This document shows, piece by piece, positions 57,662 to 58,130 of a stretch of DNA of 58,130 nt; the first letter of the stretch is position 1; each line of letters starts with the position of its first letter. The translations under genes were made by a program, and so were the position numbers. Location of the stretch: the NCBI GenBank assembly GCA_945923775.1, contig CAMELR010000015.1:1-58130 (forward strand). Direction: 5' to 3'. The notes below the pieces were generated by a model. The model was not told the DNA's origin. It saw only the letters and a program-made list of their open reading frames with translations, and did not search any database. The stretch is from an uncultured Clostridia bacterium. GTDB lineage: Bacteria > Bacillota > Clostridia > Oscillospirales > Ruminococcaceae.

Positions 57662-58130
57662 GCGGCACTCCCTGTAAAGCCAGCAAAGCCCATAAAGGAT
57701 AGGGAGAGTAGACCTGCTGTAATAAGTGCAATAGCAGTATTTTTAAATGGCTCTGGTACATCTGCTATAGCAAGTCTTTCACGAATGGCACTAAATAAAA
57801 CTAACACTAAAGTAAAACCAACACCAGCTCCTAGTGCAAAGACGATAGCTTCAACAAAAGTATAAGATAAAGAATTTTGTAATAGAACTAAGCCTAAAAC
57901 CACGCAGTTAGTGGTAATTAAAGGCAGGTAAATACCTAAAGCATTATATAAATCAATGGAGAGATATCTGATGACAATTTCAACTAATTGCACGGAGATT
58001 GCGATGATGACAATATCCATGATTAAGTCTAGGGAGTCTAAGTTGTACTTTTCTAGCACAAAGTAATTTATACCAAAGCAAGAAGCGCTAGTTAGTAACA
58101 GTACAAAGGTAGTGGCAAGGCCCATACCTA
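57658..58130 (-). CDS. rsxA: RsxA/RnfA, ion-translocating electron transport subunit, partial
   Basis: The visible 157 residues match RsxA from its second helix on: GMGLATTFV (internal in E. coli RsxA), YLPLITTNCVVLG, LFSAIRERLAIADVPEPFKNTAIALITAG and SFMGFAGF. The 5' end is beyond the window; the first ATG in view is an internal Met. It would be a membrane subunit of the Rnf/Rsx complex with RsxB next to it. Gene order A-B and the residues fit gammaproteobacteria, not the clostridial core. Confidence 0.93.
   Translation of the reverse strand, partial: GMGLATTFVLLLTSASCFGINYFVLEKYNLDSLDLIMDIVIIAISVQLVEIVIRYLSIDLYNALGIYLPLITTNCVVLGLVLLQNSLSYTFVEAIVFALGAGVGFTLVLVLFSAIRERLAIADVPEPFKNTAIALITAGLLSLSFMGFAGFTGSAA

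Noticed and set aside
1-58130. CRISPR arrays, insertion sequences, rRNA genes and complete prophage
   Set aside because: No regularly spaced repeats, transposase motifs or rRNA sequence were seen in the window.

Overview
The window is almost entirely one chromosome segment of a Firmicute, most likely a gut or rumen Oscillospiraceae/Ruminococcaceae-type clostridium. The evidence is a cysteine T-box, MocR and XRE-AbrB regulators, AGGAGG-type ribosome binding sites, TTG and GTG starts, consensus sigma-A promoters with 17-bp spacers, a cytoplasmic glycoside-hydrolase set, and purine synthesis with a stand-alone AICAR formyltransferase plus an archaeal-type PurO. Both edges differ from this core. 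Bases 1 to about 512 are very AT-rich (15 G/C in the first 60 bases, against 39 of 60 in a sampled core line at 55921). Bases from about 57290 to the end are also AT-rich and carry rsxA/rsxB-like genes of proteobacterial type, so the right edge looks like an assembly chimera.

Layout. 1-656: an AT-rich orphan reading frame, an inverted repeat and a direct repeat next to the 3' end of guaA. 657-12180 (minus): a purine operon purE-purC-purF paralog-purF-purM-hyp-purN-hyp-methyltransferase-purO-AICARFT-guaA, driven by a sigma-A promoter at 12151-12179. Its roughly 210-nt leader contains a terminator, a complementary antiterminator segment, a 12-bp long-range helix and a 28-codon ORF. 12263-14862 (minus): GH27 alpha-galactosidase-GtrA-HD operon. 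14909-15088: tRNA-Ser(CGA). 15138-21583 (plus): GH2, nitroreductase, GH31 and sfsA, with tRNA-Leu(TAA) on the minus strand at 18568-18654. 21606-26960 (minus): Cys T-box-cysE-cysS followed by three cyclophilin lipoproteins. 26999-27891 (minus): three small unknown genes. 27989-29861 (plus): phosphodiesterase-birA-CYTH. 29865-33474: a MocR regulator divergent from a tocopherol-cyclase-like/HPP-like pair. 33490-37114 (minus): ABC-2 transporter with an XRE-AbrB regulator, a cysteine-cluster protein and a CAP-domain secreted protein. 37294-41471 (plus): MarR plus a heterodimeric ABC exporter. 41468-45824 (minus): trmO, a TetM-like GTPase fused to an NYN/Rae1-like domain, acpS and a membrane protein. 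45908-56862 (plus): proB-proA-membrane protein, pheS-pheT-foldase lipoprotein, then ABC-F-membrane protein-DUF4375. 56860-58130 (minus): a 5'-truncated MCP joined to truncated rsxB and partial rsxA.

How the parts fit together. The purine operon covers several steps from PRPP to IMP, then IMP-derived XMP to GMP. purD, purL/Q, purB and guaB are not in the window. The cysE-cysS pair is set by uncharged tRNA-Cys through the T-box, and the same transcript probably continues into envelope foldases. The glycosidases lack signal peptides, so they should act on imported oligosaccharides. The most interesting candidates are the purE leader RNA, the TetM-like/Rae1-like fusion, a second PurF that has lost every visible glutaminase residue, and several enzymes or regulators that lack a signature catalytic residue (MocR Lys to Met, AcpS Glu to Met, one cyclophilin without its Arg).
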